A stretch of DNA of 33,067 nt from contig WGSR01000001.1 of NCBI GenBank assembly GCA_014871545.1, forward strand, positions 1 to 33,067, read 5' to 3'. Position 1 is the stretch's first letter, and each line of letters begins with the position of its first letter. The notes under the pieces were generated by a model that searched no databases, was not told the origin of the DNA, and saw only the letters and a list, made by a program, of their open reading frames with translations. Made by a program: the position numbers and the translations under genes. Shown here piece by piece: positions 13,565 to 20,954 of this stretch. The stretch is from Collinsella sp. GTDB lineage: Bacteria; Actinomycetota; Coriobacteriia; Coriobacteriales; Coriobacteriaceae.

Positions 13565-13896
13565 TTGCCGATGAAAAGCGCCGTAAAGTGGCACATACCT
13601 TACGTCAAATCAATAACGTTGTTGATGATGAGCCCATGAGCCATACGATTGCACACGAAGCAACAATACTCGGCATGATCCGTGACGCCATCATTGGCCT
13701 CGACGGCAATGTATTCCAACGACTCGCCGATCTAATCGACCGCCCGGTATACAGGCCTGTTATACCGAACGCAATGGAGGGCTATGTGTTTTGCCCGAGG
13801 TGCGGCGCGGAAATCGGCGAGTACGGCGTACCGAACTATTGTCACGCATGTGGGTTGGCGATCTCGAATGGAAAGGTGGTAGAGCGATGCTCGTAA
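13561..13896 (+). CDS. unknown zinc-ribbon protein
   Basis: 111 residues. The first 70 residues are helical (RRKVAHTLRQINNVV, then GMIRDAIIGLDG). The end carries FCPRCGAEIGEY and NYCHACGLAI, a classical two-knuckle zinc ribbon. Start overlaps the previous stop (ATGA). It is lower in GC than its neighbours. Function unknown. Confidence 0.65.
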   Translation: MIADEKRRKVAHTLRQINNVVDDEPMSHTIAHEATILGMIRDAIIGLDGNVFQRLADLIDRPVYRPVIPNAMEGYVFCPRCGAEIGEYGVPNYCHACGLAISNGKVVERCS

Positions 13897-14063
13897 TCGA
13901 GAAGAAGGACGTGCCCGAGGGCTGCACGACATGCCTGTACTACCGCTTCAACGGGTGCGCCAACGCCGACCGCCAGAAGGACTGGATGCACTACCGCGTG
14001 TGGAAGGGCCTCGAGCAGTGCCCGAGCTGGTGGCTCGACCAAAACCGATTCGAGAGGGCGTGA
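13887..14063 (+). CDS. small cysteine-containing protein
   Basis: 58 residues starting MLVIEKKDVP. CTTCLYYRFNGCANADRQ and CPSWW carry four cysteines. GGAAAGGTGGTAGAG precedes the ATG. Overlaps the upstream gene by 10 bases. Function unknown. Confidence 0.6.
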   Translation: MLVIEKKDVPEGCTTCLYYRFNGCANADRQKDWMHYRVWKGLEQCPSWWLDQNRFERA

Positions 14064-14067
14064 CGCT

Positions 14068-14304
14068 ATGGCGACCGAGTACGTTCTGGACGCCGACAAG
14101 ATCGCCCATTGGCGCATCGACAACAACGTCCCGCTGAAGCAGCTGGCGCGCGCCGCCGGGGTGAACCTCAGCAGCCTGAGCCACGCCATCCGCGGCGGCA
14201 GGGAAGTGAAGATGAACCTGCTGCTCAATCTGGCGAATGCGATGGGCGAAGACCCGCGGGACATCGTGAAGCCCAAAGCACTTGCAAGTCAGGAGACAAA
14301 ATGA
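14068..14304 (+). CDS. Xre-family HTH regulator
   Basis: 78 residues. PLKQLARAAGVNLSSLSHAI (about 22-41) is a helix-turn-helix with the LLNLANAMGEDPRDIV segment typical of HTH_3 proteins. It is a second Xre protein, separate from the switch at 2894-3457, and may regulate the accessory or late genes. Starts 4 bases after the preceding stop. Confidence 0.8.
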   Translation: MATEYVLDADKIAHWRIDNNVPLKQLARAAGVNLSSLSHAIRGGREVKMNLLLNLANAMGEDPRDIVKPKALASQETK

Positions 14305-14489
14305 GATTCGAGATCATTGAGCGCCACATCATCGACGTGCCGGACAGCGAGCTCACGGACGACGAGCGCCCCCTGGGCAAGATGACGCTCGCTGAGGTTC
14401 TCGACGTCATCGCGGAGAACCCGCACAGGTTCATCGAACAGTACGAGATGTACCACGAGGAGGTGATTCGCCTTGGGGGCAAGCTGTGA
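14301..14489 (+). CDS. small unknown acidic protein
   Basis: 62 residues starting MRFEIIERHI, mixed beta-helix pattern (PLGKMTLAEVLDVIAENP). CAGGAGACAAA precedes the ATG. Four-base overlap upstream and 17-base overlap downstream. No family recognised. Confidence 0.6.
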   Translation: MRFEIIERHIIDVPDSELTDDERPLGKMTLAEVLDVIAENPHRFIEQYEMYHEEVIRLGGKL

Positions 14490-14757
14490 GCCGGGCTACA
14501 ACCTCCCGGACGGATGCACCGACGCGGCAATCGACAGGCACTTCGGCGAGGGCAAGCCCACGTGCGCCGAGTGCACCAAGATGTACGAGTGCTGCTGCGA
14601 CTACGGCATCTGCGAGATAGAGTTCGACGACGCCTTCCGGGAGAAGTTCGACGGGGCGGACGCGGAGCCGGGCGACGTCGCCTACTGGGCGCTCCCGTGG
14701 ATAGCGGACCACATGAGGGACATGCAGGAGGAAGCGTGCGACATGTTCTGTGGCTGA
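14473..14757 (+). CDS. small cysteine-rich protein (TTG start)
   Basis: 94 residues read from TTG at 14473, which has AGGAGGTGA 9 bases before it; no other start fits. CAECTKMYECCCDYGICEIE and the ending CDMFCG give nine cysteines in all. The C-terminal helix has YWALPWIADHMRDMQEE. Metal binding is likely; function unknown. It overlaps genes on both sides. Confidence 0.55.
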   Translation: MGASCEPGYNLPDGCTDAAIDRHFGEGKPTCAECTKMYECCCDYGICEIEFDDAFREKFDGADAEPGDVAYWALPWIADHMRDMQEEACDMFCG

Positions 14758-14858
14758 TGCCGCTGGCGGCGCTCACCGCGCTGCTGGCGTGGGCGGCGAG
14801 GTCCGCATGGGCGCTCGCCGTGGTTTTGACCGTTCTCGTGCGCATGGCGTGCGGGTGA
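14736..14858 (+). CDS. tiny membrane protein (GTG start)
   Basis: 40 residues from GTG at 14736 with AGGAGG at ideal spacing; an internal ATG (14757) would leave 33. Nearly all hydrophobic (MPLAALTALLAWAARSAWAL, then VVLTVLV), one or two membrane spans. It is embedded at the end of the previous gene. Too far from a lysin to be called a holin. Confidence 0.5.
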   Translation: MRHVLWLMPLAALTALLAWAARSAWALAVVLTVLVRMACG

Positions 14859-14872
14859 GATTGGAGGATTGA

Positions 14873-14995
14873 ATGGACGGGATCGTAAGGCTGGCCGGCA
14901 AGCTCATCGGGTGCCTCATCGTGACGGCACTCGTGCTGCTGTGCGCCGCCGCCGTCGTGTGGTGCTGGCAGGTGCTCGCGGGGCTGGTCGCATGA
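14873..14995 (+). CDS. tiny membrane protein
   Basis: 40 residues starting MDGIVRLAGK, one long transmembrane helix from LIGCLIVTALVLL through AVVWCWQVL. TTGGAGGATTGA precedes the ATG. Follows another tiny membrane protein and overlaps the next gene by 4 bases. Role unknown. Confidence 0.6.
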   Translation: MDGIVRLAGKLIGCLIVTALVLLCAAAVVWCWQVLAGLVA

Positions 14996-15192
14996 GCGCC
15001 GGCGAGAGGGTGGCGCAGCAGCTCCGCGACGCCGCGGCCCTGCTGGAGTCAATGGCGGACGACGTGGCGGGGGACATCGACGAGAGGTTCGTGCTGCCTC
15101 CCATAACGCTCACCATCAAGATAGGAAGCACCGACGAGACCCCGACCCTGTCGGTGAAGAAGGACTACCTCGCGAGGAAGCGCCTGGCATGA
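14992..15192 (+). CDS. small unknown protein
   Basis: 66 residues starting MSAGERVAQQ. A helical N-terminal half (LRDAAALLESMADDVAGDID) is followed by a beta-like PPITLTIKIGSTDE. Overlaps both neighbours by 4 bases. No family recognised. Confidence 0.6.
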   Translation: MSAGERVAQQLRDAAALLESMADDVAGDIDERFVLPPITLTIKIGSTDETPTLSVKKDYLARKRLA

Positions 15193-15470
15193 CGTGGAGC
15201 TCCAACGGCAACGCCGAGCGCAAGCTCAAGGCGAGGCTCCGCGCCGAGGGCAGGCCGTGCCACATATGCGGCCAGCCCATAGACTACAGCCTGCCGCCCG
15301 GCACGCCGTGGAGCTTCGAGGCCGACCACGTGGTGCCGAGGGCGAGGGGCGGCGCGGTGCTGGACTACGCGAACCTCGACGCGGCGCACCGCATCTGCAA
15401 CCAGAGGAAGGGCAAGCACATGCCGGGCGACGCGAGGCCCGTCGAGATAAGGCGCACGAGGCTGTTCTGA
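15189..15470 (+). CDS. HNH endonuclease next to terminase
   Basis: 93 residues. CHICGQPIDY, FEADHVVPRARGG and LDAAHRICNQRKGK give the classic HNH layout (CxxC, Asp-His, His, Cys-Asn). HNH proteins just upstream of the terminase genes assist cos cleavage and packaging in several siphoviruses (HK97 gp74 type). Overlaps the previous gene at ATGA. The activity call is strong; a packaging role rests on position. Confidence 0.88.
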   Translation: MTWSSNGNAERKLKARLRAEGRPCHICGQPIDYSLPPGTPWSFEADHVVPRARGGAVLDYANLDAAHRICNQRKGKHMPGDARPVEIRRTRLF

Positions 15471-15717
15471 ACGTTATGGACAACTGAATAGGCGAGGCTG
15501 AAAAGCCTAATTGGAGGCGCGGTCGTTTGCTCGGCTGCGCCTCACTGCTTTTCTGGGGCGCTGAGCCGCAGATGGCGGGGGCATCGCCCCTCCCCGGGGG
15601 TGCACGGACACCCATCGCTGCCAGTGCCGATTTCCCCCCGCCCCATGGCCCCAGGGCGGGGGTAGGCCGCGAATCTCACCCGCATCGCACAATGCGGGCA
15701 CGAGAAAGGAGGCCGTG
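15471..15717 (+). other. structured intergenic region before the late genes
   Basis: 247 bases with no supported gene. It contains AGGCT-GAAA-AGCCT (15495-15508), GAGGCGC/GCGCCTC (15514-15520 with 15537-15543), an alternative overlapping stem (15532-15541 with 15557-15568), and a 9-bp CCCCCGCCC/GGGCGGGGG stem (15635-15643 with 15654-15662). Placed between the HNH nuclease and terminase, it is a candidate for cos and/or late-gene control; neither is proved. Confidence 0.4.
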
Positions 15718-16149
15718 ATGCCGGAGATGCCGGAATCGGTCGCATCCGACGACTATCAATCGCAGATCTGGGCGAGCGTCACCGCATCGGGGCGCTTCTC
15801 CGACGAGGACGCGCCGAACATCGCGCTGCTGTGCTACTGGCACGCCGTGGCGAAGGCCGCGGAGGATGCCATGAGCAAGGGCAAGTCCGTGAAGGTGCTC
15901 GACCCCGTCGGCTACAAGTCCATCAAGGCGAAGAACGGCAGGCACGCCATCATGGAGCGCCCGCACCCCGCCGTGTCCGTGCTCAAGCAGGCGACCGCCG
16001 AGATACGCGCGCTCAACGAGCTGCTCGGGCTGTCGCGCAAGGCAGTGCCCATCCAGGTGCAGCAGGCGCGTCCGCAGAGCGAGGGCGCTAGGGTGTTGAG
16101 CCTGATGTTTGCCGACCGCGAGCGCAAGGCCAAGGCGGCGGGCGCCTGA
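15718..16149 (+). CDS. terS: terminase small subunit (P27-like)
   Basis: 143 residues. DNA-recognition subunit of the packaging motor. The segment HPAVSVLKQATAEIRALNEL LGLS fits the P27-type small-terminase pattern, with an N-terminal helical part (YQSQIWASVT, ALLCYWHAVAKA) and a basic end. AAAGGAGG precedes ATG 15718 at 5 bases; GTG at 15715 is a poorer choice. Overlaps the large subunit by one base. Confidence 0.82.
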   Translation: MPEMPESVASDDYQSQIWASVTASGRFSDEDAPNIALLCYWHAVAKAAEDAMSKGKSVKVLDPVGYKSIKAKNGRHAIMERPHPAVSVLKQATAEIRALNELLGLSRKAVPIQVQQARPQSEGARVLSLMFADRERKAKAAGA

Positions 16150-17570
16150 TGGAGCCCAGGCAGACGCCGACATACGAGGCTAACGTCCCGGAGGATCTCA
16201 GCGGCGACGGCGAGATGGCCTGCGAGCTCGCGACCGCGTACTTCGGCGACCCGCTCCCGTGGCAGCCGCACCTGCTCGACGCGATGCTGGCCCGCGACGT
16301 GCGCGACAAGTACCTGCTGCGCACGCTGGGCATCTCCATCCCGCGCCAGAACGGAAAGAGCTGGGTCGTGCGCGCCAGGTGCTTCTACGGCGCGCTCAAC
16401 GGCGAGAAGATCCTGTACACCTGCCAGCACGGCGACACCTCCGACCAGATGTTCCAGGAGCTGTCCCAGCCGTTCGAGGACGAGGACAACGAGGAGCTGC
16501 ACGACCTGCTGCTCGCCGTGCGCAAGACCAACGGCCAGCAGGCCATCAGGCTCAGGAACGGCGGCCTCATCCGCTTCACGACGCGCACCGACTCGCTCGC
16601 GCGAGGCAAGACCTACGACGTGCTCATCTACGACGAGGCGCAGGAGCTGACCGAGAAGCAGCAGGCGGCATCGCTGCCCGCCATCTCCGCCAGCGCCACA
16701 CACAACCCGCAGACCATCTACCTCGGAACGCCGCCAGGCCCCGACAACGTCGGCACGGTGTTCCGCGACCTCCACGACGGCGTCCACGGCGGCAAGTCCG
16801 ATATGGCGTGGATAGAGTGGGGCGCGGACGAGATAGGCGACGTCCACGACGAGTCCCGCTGGTACGAGTACAACCCGTCCATGGGCACCGTGCTCAACTA
16901 CGAGGCAGTCAAGGGCGAGTCCGAGCAGATGCAGCCGGACGTGTTCGCGCGCGAGCGCCTCGGATGGTGGGCGAAGACGGGAGGCTCGCTCCTCTACGCC
17001 CTGTCCTCCAAGAAGTGGGACGGGTGCCGACGCGACTCAGCGCCCACTGGCGGAAAGCTCGCCTTCGGCGTGAAGTTCTCCGTGGACGGCTCCCGCGCCG
17101 CGGTGTCCTGGGCGCTCGCCGACAGGGACGGACCGTCCTACGTCGAGCTGTACGACGTGATGGGCGCTTCGGGCGGAACGGTCGCGATCTCGGACATGCT
17201 TCTGCGCAACCGAGACGAGATCGCGTGCGTCTGCATCGACGGCAAGTCCGGAGCGGACGCGCTCAAGCGGCGGATGCTCGACGGCGGCTTCAGCAAGTGC
17301 GCACTCGAGATGGGAACCCCGGCAATCGTGCAGGCTGCGGCGTCGATGCTCAAAGACGAGGTCGACTCGGGCACGCTGTCGCACATCGAGTCGCCGGCGC
17401 TCGACGACTCGGCGCGCAAGTCGCTCAAGCGCGACATCGGCAGGGACGGCTGGGGCTTCGCGGACGGCCCCGACTCCATCGCAGCCCCCATCGAGTCCGC
17501 ATCGCTCGCCCTCTGGGCGGCTAGAACAACGAAACGAGACCCGCGTAGGGAACAGGAGGCCAGCTTCTGA
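16149..17570 (+). CDS. terL: terminase large subunit
   Basis: 473 residues, ATPase and nuclease of the packaging motor. Walker A-like SIPRQNGKSW (63-72), Walker B DVLIYDEAQE (157-166), coupling motif YLGTPPGP (191-198), and RNase H-like nuclease acids at KFSVDGS (D313), VCIDGKSG (D364) and a later Asp in the RDGWGFADGPDS stretch. Length and motif order are normal for the family. Start overlaps the small-subunit stop (TGATG), and its own stop overlaps the portal start. Confidence 0.95.
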   Translation: MEPRQTPTYEANVPEDLSGDGEMACELATAYFGDPLPWQPHLLDAMLARDVRDKYLLRTLGISIPRQNGKSWVVRARCFYGALNGEKILYTCQHGDTSDQMFQELSQPFEDEDNEELHDLLLAVRKTNGQQAIRLRNGGLIRFTTRTDSLARGKTYDVLIYDEAQELTEKQQAASLPAISASATHNPQTIYLGTPPGPDNVGTVFRDLHDGVHGGKSDMAWIEWGADEIGDVHDESRWYEYNPSMGTVLNYEAVKGESEQMQPDVFARERLGWWAKTGGSLLYALSSKKWDGCRRDSAPTGGKLAFGVKFSVDGSRAAVSWALADRDGPSYVELYDVMGASGGTVAISDMLLRNRDEIACVCIDGKSGADALKRRMLDGGFSKCALEMGTPAIVQAAASMLKDEVDSGTLSHIESPALDDSARKSLKRDIGRDGWGFADGPDSIAAPIESASLALWAARTTKRDPRREQEASF

Positions 17571-18988
17571 TGGCAGCAGTGAACATGGAACTGGCGGGGC
17601 AGGTAGCATCCGCCGCAGGCTTGGAGCCGGGGGACGCGGCGCTCGTCCGCGAGCTCATGACCGTCTGGCGCGAGCACAGAACGAGCAACCTCGAGCGCGA
17701 GGACTACTACCTCGGTCACGTGTCGGTGAAGGACCTCGGCATCGCCATGCCGGCGAGCCTCGCCAAGAAGATCAACCCGCGCGTGGACTGGCCCCGCAAG
17801 GCCGTGCATGCACTCGCCGACCGCTCCATCTTCAACGGTTACACGTGCGCGGACGAGCAGACGAGCAAGGCCCTCCGCGCCATCTGCGAGTCGAACCAGC
17901 TGGAGCGCCTCTACCGCAAGAACCTCATCGGCGAGCTGAAGCACTGCTGCGGCTTCTGGACCGTGACGGACGGCGGCGGCTACCCGGTCATCTCGGCATA
18001 CCCCGCCACCGCGGCGGCGGCGCTCTGGGACGACGCTCGCAAGGCCATCAGGGCGGGCCTCGTCGTGGCTGAGTCCCAGAAGATGCCCGGCGACACCGAG
18101 CGCGTGCCGACCGTGGTGCACCTGCTCACAGACGACAGCCTCGTGGTGCTCACGCGCGACGGCGGCTCGTGGGTAGCCGAGTACCGCGAGCACTCGATGG
18201 GGCGCTGCCTCATGGAACCGATGGCACATGGCGCGACGCTCGAGCGCCCCTTCGGCACCTCGCGCATCAGCCGCTCCGTCATGAGCATCACCGACGACGC
18301 CATCCGGCAGCGCGCCCGAATGGAGGTCGCCGCCGAGGCCGCGACCCTTCCACAGACGTGGCTCTTGGGCACCTACAAGAAGATGCTCAACGACGGCAAC
18401 AAGTACGATGCCTCGATGGGCGCGGTCAACGAGATAACGAAAGACCCGGACGGCGACAAGCCGACGGTCTGGCAGTCCGCGCAGCTGCAGATGGCCCCGC
18501 TTACCGAGTACCTGCGCCAGCTCGCCTGCCAGATGTCCGCCGTGACCAACGTGCCGGTGAGCTTCTTCGGCGTGTCCAACGACAACCCGTCCTCCTCGGA
18601 CGCCATCGCCGCGTCCCTGGAGCCCCTGGTCATCGACGCCAAAAACCTCAACCGCGACAACGGCACGGCGCTGCGCAACGTGGCCTACATGGCCCTCGCA
18701 GTGGCGAACGGCACCGACTTCGCGACCGAGCGCGACGCTGGCCACGAGATAAACCCGCGGTTCCTCAGCCCGGCGTACCCGTCCACGGTGAGCCTGTCCG
18801 ACGCGCTGCTCAAGCAGGTGCAGGCGCTCCCGAAGCTCGCCAACTCCACGGTCGCCTACGAGATGCTCGACTACACGGACGAGCAGATCCAGCGCATCGA
18901 GTCGGATGCCAAGAAGGCGCAGGCGAGCGCGGCTATCGCATCGCTGTTCGAGCCGAAGGAGGGCGAGAATGGCGGCGGTGCCGACTAG
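17570..18988 (+). CDS. portal protein (SPP1 gp6-like)
   Basis: 472 residues. Dodecameric ring at the capsid vertex through which DNA passes. Family features: NPRVDWPRKAVHALADRSIF, CCGFWTVTDGGGYPVISAYP, FGTSRISRSVMSITDDAIRQ, and NVPVSFFGVSNDNPSSSDAI near the stem/tunnel region, with a charged C-terminal tail. Position between large terminase and minor head protein is canonical. Ends 20 bases inside the next gene. Confidence 0.92.
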   Translation: MAAVNMELAGQVASAAGLEPGDAALVRELMTVWREHRTSNLEREDYYLGHVSVKDLGIAMPASLAKKINPRVDWPRKAVHALADRSIFNGYTCADEQTSKALRAICESNQLERLYRKNLIGELKHCCGFWTVTDGGGYPVISAYPATAAAALWDDARKAIRAGLVVAESQKMPGDTERVPTVVHLLTDDSLVVLTRDGGSWVAEYREHSMGRCLMEPMAHGATLERPFGTSRISRSVMSITDDAIRQRARMEVAAEAATLPQTWLLGTYKKMLNDGNKYDASMGAVNEITKDPDGDKPTVWQSAQLQMAPLTEYLRQLACQMSAVTNVPVSFFGVSNDNPSSSDAIAASLEPLVIDAKNLNRDNGTALRNVAYMALAVANGTDFATERDAGHEINPRFLSPAYPSTVSLSDALLKQVQALPKLANSTVAYEMLDYTDEQIQRIESDAKKAQASAAIASLFEPKEGENGGGAD

Positions 18989-20240
18989 CCTGCTGGACGA
19001 GCTGACCGATGAGGTGAACGCGCTGTCGGAAGATGCCCAGGCGAAGGTGAGGCCGGCGCTCGAGTCCCTGTTGTCGAGCTGGGAGCGCGGCGGTGGCGGC
19101 GATGTCGCCGCTCTCCGCGAGAGGGCGTACGAGACGATCGAGGCGGTGCTCGGGTACTACGCCGACACGTGCGTCGCCGCCAGGGCAGCCGAATACTACG
19201 ACGCGGTCAGGGCGTCGCAGGGCTTCCCCGGGAAGTATCGGGCGGTCGCCGAGTCCATGCGAGACCCGGACGCCACGCTCGGCGCGGTGAGGTATTTCAT
19301 CGGCAAGGTCGTCGAGGGTGCCCCCGAGGTGTTCGTCTCTCGGTGCGTCACGAGGGTCGACGAGGAGATCAGGCGCGCCGCCAACAAGTGCGTCGCCCAC
19401 AACGCGCGCAAAGACCCGGCGAAGCCGTGGTACGGCCGCGTTCCCCGAGGCGAGACGTGCGGGTTCTGCCTCATGCTCGCGTCGTTCGGCTTCTACGCCA
19501 AGACCGAGGAGGCGGCCGAGCACTCGCACGCGCACTGCGACTGCCGAATCGTTCCCGGCTTCGACGGGGTGACGACGGTCAAGGGGTACGACCCTGACGG
19601 GATGTACGAGAGGTATAACGACTGCCTGGCCGCGCTCGGAGGCCGCGACGGCATCGCCTCCGATTGGTACGCAATGCCGGAGGACGAACGCGAAACGCTC
19701 GTGAGACGACACGGCAACAAGGAGGGGGAGGCGTACACCGCCTACCTCAACAACCGCGTCGCATCCGAGATAGAGCTGCGCGACCCGTCTTGGTACGCCG
19801 GCGGCGAGCATAAGGGCATAACGTTCACGGACGATGCGGTGAGACGCGACAAGGTGAAGAGATGGAGGGTAGACCCCGGAGAGAGGAGAACCGCAGAGAA
19901 GCTGGCGGCACTGGGCTACAAGACCGAGTTCTGGGAAGACGAGGTGCACCTGAAGAGCGAGAACGCACAAGGGAAAACGACCGTAAGCCGCGCCGACCTG
20001 TCCACAGGCATCGAAATCAAGACCGTGTACACGTCGAAATCGGAGAACACGTTCAAGTCGCACATGAAGTCCGTGGCCAACAAGAGCGGAGTGCGGTTCG
20101 CCGTCTTCGACGTCAGTGAGAACAAGTCGGTCACCGACAGCCAAGCCGAAGCGTGGATACGCAAGTACATGAAGAGGTACGGAATCTCTGAGGTGCGGGT
20201 GCTCGGGCACGACGGGTCGCTCCAAACGATAAAAAAATAG
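18969..20240 (+). CDS. MuF-like minor head protein with C-terminal CdiA-C-like nuclease toxin domain
   Basis: 423 residues. Residues 1 to about 200 are a minor capsid/head morphogenesis domain of the actinophage type: RGETCGFCLMLASFGFYAKT (C164, C167) and HSHAHCDCRIVPGF (H187, H189, C190, C192). After a linker, residues about 303-423 form a separate domain: RRTAEKLAALGYKTEF, RADLSTGIEIKTVYTSKSEN, VRFAVFDVSE. D343, E349 and K351 fit a D-ExK nuclease site, and the pattern resembles the tRNA-nuclease CdiA C-terminal family. MuF proteins fused to toxin domains are a known class (e.g. SPP1 gp7-type carriers with ADP-ribosyltransferases). The toxin part is more A-rich with AGA/AGG codons, unlike its neighbours, suggesting separate acquisition. 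ATG 18969 has GGAGGGCGAGA upstream. Head domain sure; toxin domain likely. Confidence 0.82.
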   Translation: MAAVPTSLLDELTDEVNALSEDAQAKVRPALESLLSSWERGGGGDVAALRERAYETIEAVLGYYADTCVAARAAEYYDAVRASQGFPGKYRAVAESMRDPDATLGAVRYFIGKVVEGAPEVFVSRCVTRVDEEIRRAANKCVAHNARKDPAKPWYGRVPRGETCGFCLMLASFGFYAKTEEAAEHSHAHCDCRIVPGFDGVTTVKGYDPDGMYERYNDCLAALGGRDGIASDWYAMPEDERETLVRRHGNKEGEAYTAYLNNRVASEIELRDPSWYAGGEHKGITFTDDAVRRDKVKRWRVDPGERRTAEKLAALGYKTEFWEDEVHLKSENAQGKTTVSRADLSTGIEIKTVYTSKSENTFKSHMKSVANKSGVRFAVFDVSENKSVTDSQAEAWIRKYMKRYGISEVRVLGHDGSLQTIKK

Positions 20241-20284
20241 GCGGGAGCTGCATGTCTCAATAGGTGAGTCAAACAGCTTCCGCC
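20240..20284 (+). other. large hairpin just after the toxin-fusion gene
   Basis: An 11-bp stem (GGCGGGAGCTG 20240-20250 with CAGCTTCCGCC 20274-20284, one G-T pair) encloses a loop with an inner CTCA/TGAG stem. It begins at the stop codon and has no T-run, so it is not itself a terminator. It could be an mRNA-end or processing element. Confidence 0.55.
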
Positions 20285-20304
20285 TAACCTCATCATACCG
20301 CATG

Positions 20305-20326
20305 GCCGCCCACGGGCGGCTTTTTT
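20305..20326 (+). terminator. intrinsic terminator after the head/toxin gene
   Basis: GCCGCC-CACG-GGCGGC followed by six T (20321-20326). It would end or reduce transcription between the terminase-portal-MuF genes and the scaffold-capsid genes. Confidence 0.75.
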
Positions 20327-20385
20327 CATGCCGAAAAACGTCAAACAGGCCAAATCTCACGCCCGTAGGACACTGCCGCGCGACA

Positions 20386-20458
20386 GGGCCGCACGGCCCG
20401 AAACGCACATCTAAGGGGTTCGGCCGCACGGCCGGCTCAACGGGCCGCACGGTCCGGG
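20386..20458 (+). repeat. three GGCCGCACGG(C/T)C repeats before the scaffold gene
   Basis: Near-identical units at 20387-20398, 20422-20433 and 20443-20454, each able to form a short GGCCG-CA-CGGCC hairpin, in the 145 bases between the terminator and the scaffold gene. No gene is seen in this gap. A role in RNA stability or translation of the abundant capsid proteins is possible. Confidence 0.6.
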
Positions 20459-20470
20459 AAAGGACGCGAC

Positions 20471-20929
20471 ATGGCAGGAGAGACCAGCACGGAGCCCACG
20501 GGCGGTACGGAGCCGACCGGGGGCGAGGAGCCCGACTACAAGGCGCTCTACGAGGCCGAGAAGGCGCACTCCCGCAAGTGGGAGAAGCAGGCCAAGGCCA
20601 ACAAGGGCGCGGCGAGTGCACTCGACGAGGCCAACCAGGCGAAGAAGACCGCCGACGAGAAGGTCGCGGAGCTCGAGAAGCGACTCGACGCCAAGGAGAA
20701 GGCCGAGGCGCGAGCCAAGATCGCCGCCAAGGTCGCGCAGGAGAAGGGAGTCCCCGCCGAGCTCATCGTCGGCGAGGACGAGGAGAGCATGGCCGCATGG
20801 TGCGACAAGATGCTCGCCGCCTTCAAGACAAAGCCCGCGCCACGAGTGGAGAAGCCCGGCAGCTTCGACAAGGGCGGCAAGGGCGGGGACGAGGCGCTGC
20901 GAGACTTCGCCAAGCGCCTCCTGAAGTAA
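20471..20929 (+). CDS. capsid scaffolding protein
   Basis: 152 residues, with an acidic N-terminus (GTEPTGGEEPDYKALYEAEK), a long coiled coil (about 30-95, AKKTADEKVAELEKRLDAKE), and a basic C-terminus (DFAKRLLK). This resembles DUF4355-type phage scaffolds. Located directly before the capsid gene. It is expected to be absent from mature heads. GGGAAAGGACGCGAC precedes the ATG. Confidence 0.82.
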   Translation: MAGETSTEPTGGTEPTGGEEPDYKALYEAEKAHSRKWEKQAKANKGAASALDEANQAKKTADEKVAELEKRLDAKEKAEARAKIAAKVAQEKGVPAELIVGEDEESMAAWCDKMLAAFKTKPAPRVEKPGSFDKGGKGGDEALRDFAKRLLK

Positions 20930-20954
20930 GCCAAACCCGAAGAAAGGCACAGAA

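Noticed and set aside
14736..14995. Holin pair
   Set aside because: Two tiny membrane proteins are present, but no endolysin is nearby and they precede the terminase genes, so the name is not justified.
17138..18745. 535-codon minus-strand ORF across terminase and portal genes
   Set aside because: Shadow frame of GC-rich coding DNA; the plus-strand terminase and portal are certain.
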